Assembly (NCBI RefSeq): GCF_900105455.1
Contig: NZ_FNSF01000001.1
Span: 1,445,001-1,509,000, forward strand
Length of the DNA: 64,000 nucleotides
Direction of reading: 5' to 3'
From: Tenacibaculum sp. MAR_2009_124
GTDB lineage: Bacteria > Bacteroidota > Bacteroidia > Flavobacteriales > Flavobacteriaceae
Shown in pieces: positions 42,431-50,635 of the stretch (the stretch's first letter is position 1; every line of letters starts with the position of its first letter). Under the pieces are notes generated by a model. The model was not told the DNA's origin. It did no database searches and was given only the letters and a program-made list of their open reading frames with translations. A program made the position numbers and the translations under genes.

Positions 42431-43810
42431 ATGGAAAGTCTATTTGCAATCTCTACTATCTTTACTTCGCTAAGTATTACCTATAAGTTTAATTCTCCTT
42501 TATCTAATGTTTTCAATAATCTCTACAGAGAACCTGAAAACCGAAAAAAAATAATATATGACAAACAAAAGCTAATTTTTATAGTTATCTTTATTGTATT
42601 AGGCTTACTTGCTAAAAAGGGGTATTACAAAAATTATAATGATTCAAATGCAATAGCATACTTTCTTTACCTTGGACTTATCATCCCAATAATTTGTTTT
42701 ATGAAACCAAAAAATAACGGAAAAAAATCAGAAACTAATAAAAAAACATCTATCCAACTAATTAGAAAAAACAAATCTTACGATGAAACTCTTTTCAGAA
42801 TGGATTTAGCCCAAGAGAATGCCTCAAAAATTTTGGAGTCAATCGTTGAGACTAATTATGAAAATGACCAGTTTGAAAATATTAAGACTAATTTCTTCAA
42901 TGACATTACTAAACTAGGACTTTTAAATAAACATTACAGCAACTCTGATTGCTACAGTAAAGATAAATTAGTTAATATTAACAAAATATTGAGAGATTAC
43001 TTAGAAAATAATTCAAAAAAAATCTTTTCAGAAAATGTGGTACTTAGATTTATTTCATCTAGTAAACACATTTTATTAAAAGAACAGATAGTAGAACATT
43101 TATATACAAAGTTACTATACTTCTATCAGAAAAAAATTGATAAAGCAAATAAAACCATTGATAGATATTTATCAAAAAGTATTATTTCTGAATATACTAG
43201 ATCGCCTAATACTTCCGATGAACTAAAAAGTAGAATAATGACTTATACTCTTGAAAAAATTCAATTCTTCGAAGGAAAGTCAGATTATTATTTTAACTAT
43301 AAAGGAGATTTTTCTTCCGATATAATTTTTAATTTATTCAAAGAGTGGTTAACATTATTAAAGGAGCAAAACTCAAAGTTGACACCTTCTGATTTAAAGT
43401 CAGAAATTAGTTATTTAAAATCTTCCGATTTCACAAATAGTAATATTGAATTCATATTAGAAAACATTGACAGTAATTTACTCGTAAAATCAACTATCAA
43501 AAAAGGAGAGATTCGATCAATACTAGAAAAAAACTTTATTTCTAAATCTAAGGAAAATATTGAATACCTAATTTCTAAGGAAATACATAAAATTAAAAAA
43601 AGAAGTATTCATTCAGTTTTTAATAAGATAAATACTGGACGTGTTTTATTTCAATTAAAAGAATTAGAACACTTCAACGAAATTGAACTTAAGTCAATTT
43701 ATGACAACTTAATATATGATTCAAAACACAAACTTCTGACAAAAGATGACTATACTACCCATAAATCAAGGTTTAAGGACAAAAAACTACTACACAAGAT
43801 AACTATTTAA
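42431..43810 (+). CDS. Unknown membrane protein co-transcribed with integrase
   Basis: This 459-residue protein has an N-terminal segment (1-36), two transmembrane helices (about 37-55 and 68-86) and a long charged, Lys/Ile/Asn-rich helical C-terminal region without recognisable motifs. It begins 3 bp after the integrase stop, so both are surely one transcript. I do not recognise a family. Possible roles, purely from context, include element maintenance or a defence or abortive-infection function tied to integrase expression. Composition is very AT-rich, like the rest of the element. Confidence 0.7.
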   Translation: MESLFAISTIFTSLSITYKFNSPLSNVFNNLYREPENRKKIIYDKQKLIFIVIFIVLGLLAKKGYYKNYNDSNAIAYFLYLGLIIPIICFMKPKNNGKKSETNKKTSIQLIRKNKSYDETLFRMDLAQENASKILESIVETNYENDQFENIKTNFFNDITKLGLLNKHYSNSDCYSKDKLVNINKILRDYLENNSKKIFSENVVLRFISSSKHILLKEQIVEHLYTKLLYFYQKKIDKANKTIDRYLSKSIISEYTRSPNTSDELKSRIMTYTLEKIQFFEGKSDYYFNYKGDFSSDIIFNLFKEWLTLLKEQNSKLTPSDLKSEISYLKSSDFTNSNIEFILENIDSNLLVKSTIKKGEIRSILEKNFISKSKENIEYLISKEIHKIKKRSIHSVFNKINTGRVLFQLKELEHFNEIELKSIYDNLIYDSKHKLLTKDDYTTHKSRFKDKKLLHKITI

Positions 43811-43921
43811 TAATCATTTTTTTAACTCTGATTTTTTTACTACTTTTTTCGATTTTAATGATTTAAAGGATAACTACTTTTCCTTTAATATACTTTTACT
43901 TCAGAATTCTTAACAGACGAA

Positions 43922-43939
43922 AACAAAAGCGCTTTTGTT
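43922..43939. promoter_or_regulatory. 18-bp perfect palindrome upstream of the HTH gene
   Basis: AACAAAAGC and GCTTTTGTT form a perfect palindrome with no spacer, 26 bp before the ATG of the excisionase-like gene. Its symmetry fits a dimeric repressor operator; a terminator for the preceding gene is less likely because the stem is weak and lacks a T-run. Confidence 0.5.
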
Positions 43940-43965
43940 CATTATAAATTTAAAAGATTCAAATA

Positions 43966-44256
43966 ATGGACATTTTAAAAATCAGTCAGCAATTAGATAA
44001 AATTGAAAAGCTTCTTCTCTCAAGTAAAACCGTGCTAACGTTTGATGAAGCATGTGAGTACACAGGACTAAAAGCCAGTTACTTATATAAAATGACGGCA
44101 TCTAAATTAATTCCTCATAGTAAGCCTAACGGGGGTAAAATATTCTTTGACAAATCAAAACTAGATACTTGGTTACTTCAAAATGAAAATCAAACTCAAA
44201 GCGAGATTGAAAAAAAGGCTCTCTCCTATACGTTAAAAAATAAAAAGAGAGGGTAA
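43966..44256 (+). CDS. Excisionase-like helix-turn-helix protein
   Basis: This 96-residue protein contains a HTH_17/MerR-like motif at about 23-70: LTFDEACEYTGLKASYLYKMTASKLIPHSKPNGGKIFFDKSKLDTWL. Proteins like this in Bacteroidetes elements act as recombination directionality factors or as transcription regulators of mobilization genes. A perfect palindrome lies directly upstream and may be its binding site. It heads a gene run (12 bp to the next gene) leading to the mobilization genes. Confidence 0.85.
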   Translation: MDILKISQQLDKIEKLLLSSKTVLTFDEACEYTGLKASYLYKMTASKLIPHSKPNGGKIFFDKSKLDTWLLQNENQTQSEIEKKALSYTLKNKKRG

Positions 44257-44268
44257 ATCATCGAGAAG

Positions 44269-44760
44269 ATGAATCAGATTAAAAACAAAATTCAAAAGGA
44301 TTTTACAATAATTCCTAATGACTTAATCGAAGATAATAGCATTACCGATAGAGGGCGGTTTTTATTTATATACATGGCATCAAAACCTAACGACTGGACA
44401 TTCTTTAACAAACAATTATGTAAAGCTTTAGCATATAGCGAAGATACATTAAGGAAGTATATGAGTGAATTAGAAAATAAAGGTTGGATAACTAGATATA
44501 CTAAAATGAGAGAGCATGGAAAATTCACCTCAAATATTTATGTAATAAATGAAAGTCCGAAAACTAATGTTCTAGACAAAATTTTACCGAATAGGAAAAT
44601 TTCCGACACGGAAAATACCGTATCGGAAAAAAACCGAGACGGAATTTTTCCTACACATACTAATACTAACAATAAACAAAAAGAAATAATAACTAATAAT
44701 GAATTTAATAAAAGAGCAAAAAATAAAATTTCATTCAAATTAAATCCAAGAAAAAAATGA
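44269..44760 (+). CDS. Winged-helix replication-type protein
   Basis: This 163-residue protein has a winged helix in the first 95 residues (FTIIPNDLIEDNSITDRGRFLFIYMASKP...LRKYMSELENKGWITRYT), a pattern found in plasmid and phage replication initiator or DnaD-like proteins of Bacteroidetes. A disordered Asn/Lys-rich tail follows. Its stop overlaps the next start (ATGA), coupling it to the DnaC-like ATPase. Together they suggest that the excised circle can replicate. The function is inferred from similarity of pattern and context only. Confidence 0.65.
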   Translation: MNQIKNKIQKDFTIIPNDLIEDNSITDRGRFLFIYMASKPNDWTFFNKQLCKALAYSEDTLRKYMSELENKGWITRYTKMREHGKFTSNIYVINESPKTNVLDKILPNRKISDTENTVSEKNRDGIFPTHTNTNNKQKEIITNNEFNKRAKNKISFKLNPRKK

Positions 44761-45500
44761 GAGCAGGTAAACGATTGAAAATAAAGTTAGGTTTTGAGAG
44801 CGAAAAAGAAAGAAAAAAAAGAGTTGCGCGAGAAAAAAAAGAAATAGAAAAAAACAATAACTATTTCAAAAGTTTATCCACTATCAAAACGAAAATAGAG
44901 CCACAAATGAATACAGATATTTTTAAAGAAGTTTTATGGAAAGAAGGCAAAGAATATTTCAATAAAATGCATAGAGAATTTACAGTTGATGATAAAAACA
45001 GAGACTTCTTAAACCTAATATGCCTTTACTTTTCAAAGAATATTGAATTTGAAAAAGTTACTGATGGAGAACTAAGAAAAGGGTTATTTGTTCATGGAGT
45101 ATGTGGAACTGGTAAATCATCCATTTTCGATATAGTTCAAAACATTAGCCGAAAGCACCATTTAAAATCCCTTTGGTTTAAAAATATATCAGTCCATCAA
45201 GTAACAACAGATTATAATTTGAAAGGTGAAGATGTTGTGAAAAAATATTCTAAAGGTGTAATTCATTTTGATGATTTAGGCACTGAAAAAATGGCTAATA
45301 GTTGGGGTGTAAAAGAACGATTGATGGGAAGAGTTTTAGAAATTAGATACAATGAATTTAAAGCCAAAGGAACTAGAACTTTTGTAACAACAAATTTAAC
45401 TCTAAACGAACTAAAAAAATATTACGGAGATAGAGTTTATGACCGTCTATTTGAAATGTTCAACTTTCTACAACTAGAAGGAGAATCAAGGAGATTTTAA
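44757..45500 (+). CDS. DnaC-like AAA+ ATPase
   Basis: This 247-residue protein has a basic N-terminus (KRLKIKLGFESEKERKKRVAREKKEIEK). Its P-loop is in GVCGTGKSS (about residue 122) and its Walker B in VIHFDDLGTEK (about 168), with sensor-like FVTTNLTLNELKK and a box VII arginine YGDRVYDRLFEMF. It resembles helicase loaders (DnaC / IstB type). With the preceding winged-helix protein it likely forms a small replication module of the excised element. No transposase partner is present, so an IstB role is unlikely. Confidence 0.85.
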   Translation: MRAGKRLKIKLGFESEKERKKRVAREKKEIEKNNNYFKSLSTIKTKIEPQMNTDIFKEVLWKEGKEYFNKMHREFTVDDKNRDFLNLICLYFSKNIEFEKVTDGELRKGLFVHGVCGTGKSSIFDIVQNISRKHHLKSLWFKNISVHQVTTDYNLKGEDVVKKYSKGVIHFDDLGTEKMANSWGVKERLMGRVLEIRYNEFKAKGTRTFVTTNLTLNELKKYYGDRVYDRLFEMFNFLQLEGESRRF

Positions 45501-45522
45501 AAAACTCACTAAAACCAGAATC

Positions 45523-46176
45523 ATGAGCTACGCAGTAATACGAATGCAAAAAATTAAAAACCCCGGAGCCTTAGGTCGACATATTGACCGAAGTTCTGAA
45601 GGAGACATATCTATTCCTATAAATGCAGATTCTGAAAGAGTTGGTACAAATATTCATTGGGATAAATCTGGTAAAAGTTATTCGCAGGAAGAATGGTCTA
45701 AATATTCCGCCCAAAATCCATTATCGAAACGAATAAATGATGAAATAAACGAAAGGTATAGTGTAGATAAAAAAATAAGAAAAGATGCGGTAAAAGCAGT
45801 TGAATACATCTTCACTTCAGACACCATAAAAATGAATGAAATTTTCAATGATGAAAAACTATATCGGTCTTGGGTTAAGGATAACAAAGATTACTTGTGT
45901 AATGTTTTCGGAAAGGAAAATATAATATCAATGCATTTGCATCTTGACGAACAAACACCACATATGCATGCCATTATTGTACCAATTACTAAAGATGGAA
46001 GATTAAGCTGTAAATCTTTTATCAATGGAAAAAAAGATTTATCACAGCAACAATCAGACTATGCGGAAGTAATGAAAAAATACGGTATGGAAAGAGGTCA
46101 ATTAGGTAGTAGTGCAAAGCACCAAAGAGTGAATTCAAACATTAACAATAAATACATTAACTATGATAGAAATTAG
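45523..46176 (+). CDS. MobV-family relaxase (short form)
   Basis: The first 200 residues form a MobV (Mob/Pre) relaxase: N-terminal motif SYAVIRMQKIK followed by His20 in GRHIDR, which aligns with the catalytic His22 of pMV158 MobM. The metal-binding motif runs from His138 through His140-x-Asp-Glu-x-Thr-Pro-His-x-His149. The protein nicks oriT and leads the strand through a conjugative pore. At 217 residues it is much shorter than MobM (about 490), with only the relaxase domain and no coiled-coil tail. It overlaps the coupling protein gene by 14 bp. A matching nick-site hairpin lies at 51747-51768. Confidence 0.93.
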   Translation: MSYAVIRMQKIKNPGALGRHIDRSSEGDISIPINADSERVGTNIHWDKSGKSYSQEEWSKYSAQNPLSKRINDEINERYSVDKKIRKDAVKAVEYIFTSDTIKMNEIFNDEKLYRSWVKDNKDYLCNVFGKENIISMHLHLDEQTPHMHAIIVPITKDGRLSCKSFINGKKDLSQQQSDYAEVMKKYGMERGQLGSSAKHQRVNSNINNKYINYDRN

Positions 46177-47599
46177 TAGCATTTTAGTTCTCGCTATTAC
46201 AATTTACTTTGTAAGTAAGCCGAGTAAAAAAATAAGTAAAACAATTACTTCAAATAAATTTTACTTAAAAGGAGCTATAAAGTATTTCATATACAATTTA
46301 AACCGTTCTGTTATTGGAATTGGTGGAGCTGGAAGCGGTAAAACGTATTCCTTAATTAAACCGCTATTGGTTTATTGCATTAAAAATAGAGGTTGTTTAA
46401 CCTTTGACCCAAAAGGAGAATTAACACCTCTAATTAATCAACATGCCAAGGAATCTAACAAAGAAATAATTAATTTTTCTTTAGATAATAACTACGATAA
46501 AATAAACCCTTTGAGTTTATGCCAAGACAAAACAGATATCATTGAATTTAGCAGTTATTTTTTGAGTGGTATTGTAGGAATTCCTAAAAGCGACACGGCA
46601 AAATACTTTTTTAATGCAGCTAAAAGCATTTTAATAGGTGTCATAATTTTCTTTAAAAATAAAAACAAGAATTTTGCCACAATACCTCACATAGTAGCCT
46701 TATTCCTAACAGTCAATTCAAAAGAATTAATTTCCTTATTATCTTCTGACGAAGAAGCAAAAAGAGCTTCAATGATTTTATCTACAGTCAAAGATGATCC
46801 CAAATTATTAGGTTCAATTATTAGTACATTCACGGCTTATTTTGGTTCGTTAGATACTCCCAAAATATTTAGAAACCTAGTTTCTAATGAACCCCTAAAT
46901 CTACCTAACAATCCTTCTAATCCTTGTGTAATTAATTTAATTTTCAACTTACAAAAAAGAGATTTATACACTCCTATTTACAGCAGTATAGTTGGGCTAA
47001 TCATTAAAAAAATGAATATTCCACATCAGCATGAAAGTGCAATAATTATTGATGAATTTACTGTTTTAAGCATACCCAATTTTGTAAATATTCCAGAAAC
47101 AGCAAGAAGCAACAAAATTGCTACCTGTATAGCTATTCAAGATTTATCACAATTAATAAGTAGATACGGTAAAGAAGACGCTTCATCCATCATATCTAAT
47201 ATGGGAAGTCAATTTTTATTCAGAACAACGAACCCCGAAACATTAGACCATTTTGAAAAAATGCTAGGGAGAAGAGATATAAAAAGTATCAGCAAAAATA
47301 TTCCTGATTTTTCACTTCATTCTTCAGTTACTCATGGAGTAAAAGAGAAAAATATTTTGAAAAAAGAACAAATCATTAATTATAAACCAGGGCAAGTTTT
47401 CGGAATTATTTCAGAAGGAAATAAAACTCTAATTGAAAATGAAAGAATTAATGGAAATCATTATTTAAAAAAAACCAATACTAAACCTTTAATGGAAACT
47501 GACACAAATAGCAGAATAGCATATGATCAAGTTTACCGTGATATAAACAGTTTAATAATTAGAGATACAAGTATAAAAACTAAGAAATTCAATATTTAA
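46163..47599 (+). CDS. VirD4/TraG-type type IV coupling protein
   Basis: This 478-residue inner-membrane ATPase delivers the relaxase-DNA complex to a type IV secretion channel. One N-terminal membrane segment (about 3-18) is followed by Walker A GAGSGKT (about 53-59), the family phrase CLTFDPKGE, and Walker B AIIIDEFTVLSIPNF. The TraM-recognition-like C-terminus contains QDLSQLISRYGKEDASSIISNMGSQFLFRTTNPET. Shorter than VirD4 of full conjugative systems, with a single membrane helix. It overlaps the relaxase gene by 14 bp, so the two are translated together. Confidence 0.92.
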   Translation: MIEISSILVLAITIYFVSKPSKKISKTITSNKFYLKGAIKYFIYNLNRSVIGIGGAGSGKTYSLIKPLLVYCIKNRGCLTFDPKGELTPLINQHAKESNKEIINFSLDNNYDKINPLSLCQDKTDIIEFSSYFLSGIVGIPKSDTAKYFFNAAKSILIGVIIFFKNKNKNFATIPHIVALFLTVNSKELISLLSSDEEAKRASMILSTVKDDPKLLGSIISTFTAYFGSLDTPKIFRNLVSNEPLNLPNNPSNPCVINLIFNLQKRDLYTPIYSSIVGLIIKKMNIPHQHESAIIIDEFTVLSIPNFVNIPETARSNKIATCIAIQDLSQLISRYGKEDASSIISNMGSQFLFRTTNPETLDHFEKMLGRRDIKSISKNIPDFSLHSSVTHGVKEKNILKKEQIINYKPGQVFGIISEGNKTLIENERINGNHYLKKTNTKPLMETDTNSRIAYDQVYRDINSLIIRDTSIKTKKFNI

Positions 47600-47603
47600 G
47601 ATT

Positions 47604-48167
47604 ATGATATTATTTAAAATTTTTAAGTGGATAGTTAAGGGAATATTATTGGTAGGAGTTATTCAATTTTATCAATGGATGATTTATATACTTTATTACA
47701 TTTTCGTAAATAATATACCCTACAAAACAACTCTCTTTTTGGCTTGTTTAACTCTTTTAACTCATGTGATATTACTACTGCTAGTACAAAAGATAATTTT
47801 CAATAAAGAAATTATAAACTCAATAATCAGATCAGTATATATTACTACGATTACACTATTACCAATGATGTTAATTGCTTATTTATTAGTAGCTAGTAAT
47901 ATTCAGGTAATGAGTTTTGATTATTTGAAATTCGCTATATCGGTTGATAGTTACTTTAAACCTAATCAAGTCATTTCATACCCAGACAATCAAGAAATCA
48001 TCAATCTTGCAAGAATGTATTTCAACCTTGTTATAATCATGTTTCTAACCAATGTGTTCATGGTAATTGCAATACTTAACAAAAACTCAGATGGAGCTAT
48101 TTATGACAAGCTAGTAGGGTTTTTGAACAAAATCATAATAAAACATCAATTAAAAAAACAGCATTAG
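47604..48167 (+). CDS. Unknown four-helix membrane protein
   Basis: This 187-residue protein has four predicted transmembrane segments (about 9-33, 42-64, 78-99 and 133-154) and a Lys/Gln tail. It starts 4 bp after the coupling protein stop. I do not recognise a family. Its place between the coupling protein and the TraO/TraQ-like genes suggests a link to DNA transfer, for example as an adaptor for the coupling protein. Confidence 0.6.
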   Translation: MILFKIFKWIVKGILLVGVIQFYQWMIYILYYIFVNNIPYKTTLFLACLTLLTHVILLLLVQKIIFNKEIINSIIRSVYITTITLLPMMLIAYLLVASNIQVMSFDYLKFAISVDSYFKPNQVISYPDNQEIINLARMYFNLVIIMFLTNVFMVIAILNKNSDGAIYDKLVGFLNKIIIKHQLKKQH

Positions 48168-48196
48168 CCTATGAGACAAACCCTATAAAATTAAAA

Positions 48197-48225
48197 GGCA
48201 GGGAGTTATCAGATAGCCACCTGCC
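48197..48225 (+). other. Hairpin in the spacer before the TraO-like gene
   Basis: GGCAGG (48197-48202) and CCTGCC (48220-48225) pair around a 17-base loop in a 147-bp spacer. It is not followed by a T-run. It may separate two transcripts, act as an attenuator or protect an mRNA end. Confidence 0.4.
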
Positions 48226-48314
48226 ATTATTCAAAAATATATGAAATTGGATAGGAATCAGATATGCAATTTCAATACAAAAATAACTTTAATCAATAAA
48301 AAAATTATTCAAAA

Positions 48315-48878
48315 ATGAATTTAAAAAATATAAAACAAAGTTTGTTAGGCTTATTCCTAGCCATTTTCATAACCAGTTTTTCTAATGCTCAAAGCAAAAT
48401 ACAAGTTTCAGCTTTCGGTGGATATTCCGATGACGGATTCGCAACGCTAGCTAATTTTGCCTTTTCAAATCACGATATCAAAGATTCTTTTTTTGAGGCA
48501 GGTGTATATGCAGGTTTTTTGGAAGAGCGAAACACATCGTATAACGTAGATGTAAATGTATTCTCATTAAACTTTGGTTACTTCAAACGATTACCTTTCC
48601 TATCATCTAGCCAAGATGTTATGTTACTTCACGCAGGTATTGGTGGATTATTCGGTAAGGAAATTATCAATAACGGATTAAATGAATTACCTAACGGAGC
48701 TTTAATTAAAACGAATGACGGAACTATCTATGGTGGCTTTGCTTCTTTGCAAGGAGACTTAAGGTTAAACGATAAGCTTTCATTATTGGCTAGATATAAT
48801 CAGTTCTATCATGCAAATAGTGAAACAAATAGATTTAAAATGTTTGTTGGTATTGGAGTGAAATTTCTAATCTTTTAA
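48315..48878 (+). CDS. TraO-like conjugal transfer protein
   Basis: This 187-residue protein has a signal peptide (cleavage near SNAQS). Its strand-rich body resembles TraO of Bacteroides conjugative transposons in length and in the second half: GYFKRLPFL..., HAGIGGLFGKEIINNG, LPNGALIKTNDGTIYGG and the final GIGVKFLIF strand. TraO is an envelope component of the CTn-type mating pore. Finding it without TraA-N homologues is unusual. It stands 10 bp before a TraQ-like lipoprotein gene, the usual neighbour in complete elements. Assignment is by motif memory, so moderately sure. Confidence 0.7.
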   Translation: MNLKNIKQSLLGLFLAIFITSFSNAQSKIQVSAFGGYSDDGFATLANFAFSNHDIKDSFFEAGVYAGFLEERNTSYNVDVNVFSLNFGYFKRLPFLSSSQDVMLLHAGIGGLFGKEIINNGLNELPNGALIKTNDGTIYGGFASLQGDLRLNDKLSLLARYNQFYHANSETNRFKMFVGIGVKFLIF

Positions 48879-48888
48879 AAAATCAATC

Positions 48889-50589
48889 ATGAAAAAATTA
48901 ATTTATTTAGCAATATTAATCATCACATTTACCTCATGTGATTCAAGTTTGGAGGTAGATATTCAAGATAGTTTTGATTTTACCATAAAATCTAATCAGA
49001 AAGATGTTAGTTTTATTTCTGAGGAAATCAAAACCACCGTTAAAATAGAACCTGAAAGAAAGGTAGATGGAACGAAATATTTCTTTAGCTACGAGCCAAT
49101 AAAAGGAAATGGATATTACAAATTGAACGAAAGTATTCTCACCCCTGGGCAAGAATATGAAATTAATGGATTAAACTTAGATCTATTTTATGTCGGAGAA
49201 GATATCGAAATCCACGAAGTAGAAATAAAAGTAAAAAACGACAGCGATTTACTAGTTAAGCATAATATAACCTACAAAATAGTCGATTTAAACGATTTTA
49301 AGGTTAATGTGATCAATAACTCCAATGAAGAAGTTTTCTTTACTGAAAACGTTAGTTTTGACCTTGAAATCGAAAAAATTCAAACTGAGTTAGAGCAAGA
49401 ACTAACCTATGATGTAAAGTTTATAGAGAAATCTTTAGACGGTGCGCTAACAATTGATGGAAACCAATTAGAATTGGGTAATGAAATTACAGGACTTTCT
49501 GAAGGTAGGATTAATGTAAATTTTTTAGCAAGTGAATCTGGGAATCTTTACATTAAACTTTTGGTTAAGGCTTCTAATGGAAAATCACAGGAAGTAACGG
49601 TAAACTATAAAATCAAAGCAACAAAAATAGTTTTAAAGGTAACTCCAGAACTTAGTAGTAACTATGTTGAAACTCCTACTAAATTCAATTTTGAAATATC
49701 TAAAGAAGGAGTTGAAAACTTAACCTATGAATTAAGTTTTGATGGGGCTAACGGAGAATTAAAAAATGAAAATGAAACATTTACTAATAATCAGTTTTTT
49801 ATTGTTAATGAAGGGATATTTGAAATGGACTTTTCTGGTTTAGAAACATCTAATAACCCTTTAGAATTTAAATTAAAAGTATCGAACGGAACTATTGAGG
49901 AAATATTAGTTGATTTCGAAATAAAACAGACAGATTTTGATTTTAATATAACACCAAACACTTCAAGTAATTATGTAATGGAGTTAACTCTTTTTGATTT
50001 TGATATTTCTAAGTATGGAGATCAAAGCTTAACTTATAAAATGACTTTTACAGGTCCGAGAGGAGAAATCAAATATCGCTCCAACCCTTATTCAAACAAT
50101 CAAAATATTCCTTTAAATTTTAATATTGGAGGTTGGTTTACTTATAGAGGTAATGAAATTAGTTCATCACCTATTCTATTTACTATAACAGCCTCAAATG
50201 GTGTTTCTAAAACAAAAACAATAAACTTTGAAAGTACACCTACAGAATTTGAAGCAATTCCATCTAGTTACAGTCTTTCTCAGGTTTATCACTTTGGCAT
50301 ATTTTTGACGATTAACCTAATTCTTCCAGAGGTACAAAATCAATATCTTACTTATAGAGCTTATTTTAAGACTACGGATTTGGGTAATATAAGTGTGAAA
50401 GAAAATAATACGGGAGTTAGTTTTTCAGCAGGACAAATTTTGGATTTAGCGGGTAATAGGGCTATGAGGCTCAACATTTCACAATCTGGAACTTTAACCC
50501 CAAAAAAAGGTCAAATAACTTTTGTTATTATCGATTCAAATAATGTAGAAAAGGAAGTAACAATAGATTTAGAATGGACAGATTTTTAA
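48889..50589 (+). CDS. TraQ/DUF3872-like lipoprotein with tandem repeats
   Basis: This 566-residue protein has a lipoprotein signal (FTSC, Cys at about 17). The first domain (about 20-135) resembles DUF3872/TraQ of Bacteroides conjugative transposons (FDFTIKSNQ..., YFFSYEPIKGNGYYKL, LTPGQEYEI). About four further copies of an immunoglobulin-like unit of about 100 residues follow: near 137-245, 246-345, 347-449 and 450-566, with shared phrases such as YELSFDGANGEL and YKMTFTGPRGEI. Ordinary TraQ has one unit, so this form is about four times longer. It probably extends through the periplasm or outside the cell and could contact recipient or helper-pore proteins. Confidence 0.65.
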   Translation: MKKLIYLAILIITFTSCDSSLEVDIQDSFDFTIKSNQKDVSFISEEIKTTVKIEPERKVDGTKYFFSYEPIKGNGYYKLNESILTPGQEYEINGLNLDLFYVGEDIEIHEVEIKVKNDSDLLVKHNITYKIVDLNDFKVNVINNSNEEVFFTENVSFDLEIEKIQTELEQELTYDVKFIEKSLDGALTIDGNQLELGNEITGLSEGRINVNFLASESGNLYIKLLVKASNGKSQEVTVNYKIKATKIVLKVTPELSSNYVETPTKFNFEISKEGVENLTYELSFDGANGELKNENETFTNNQFFIVNEGIFEMDFSGLETSNNPLEFKLKVSNGTIEEILVDFEIKQTDFDFNITPNTSSNYVMELTLFDFDISKYGDQSLTYKMTFTGPRGEIKYRSNPYSNNQNIPLNFNIGGWFTYRGNEISSSPILFTITASNGVSKTKTINFESTPTEFEAIPSSYSLSQVYHFGIFLTINLILPEVQNQYLTYRAYFKTTDLGNISVKENNTGVSFSAGQILDLAGNRAMRLNISQSGTLTPKKGQITFVIIDSNNVEKEVTIDLEWTDF

Positions 50590-50591
50590 TT

Positions 50592-50617
50592 AAATCCGAG
50601 GGAATTCCCTCGGATTT
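50592..50617. terminator. 26-bp perfect palindrome, terminator
   Basis: AAATCCGAGGGAA and TTCCCTCGGATTT form a perfect palindrome starting just after the TraQ-like stop codon. The GC-rich stem ends in T/A runs and fits an intrinsic terminator for the transfer-gene transcript. Confidence 0.8.
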
Positions 50618-50635
50618 GCTTCAAAACTAAATATT

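Noticed and set aside
44757..45500. IstB of an IS21-type insertion sequence
   Set aside because: There is no IstA transposase or terminal inverted repeat; the gene is coupled to a replication-type winged-helix gene.
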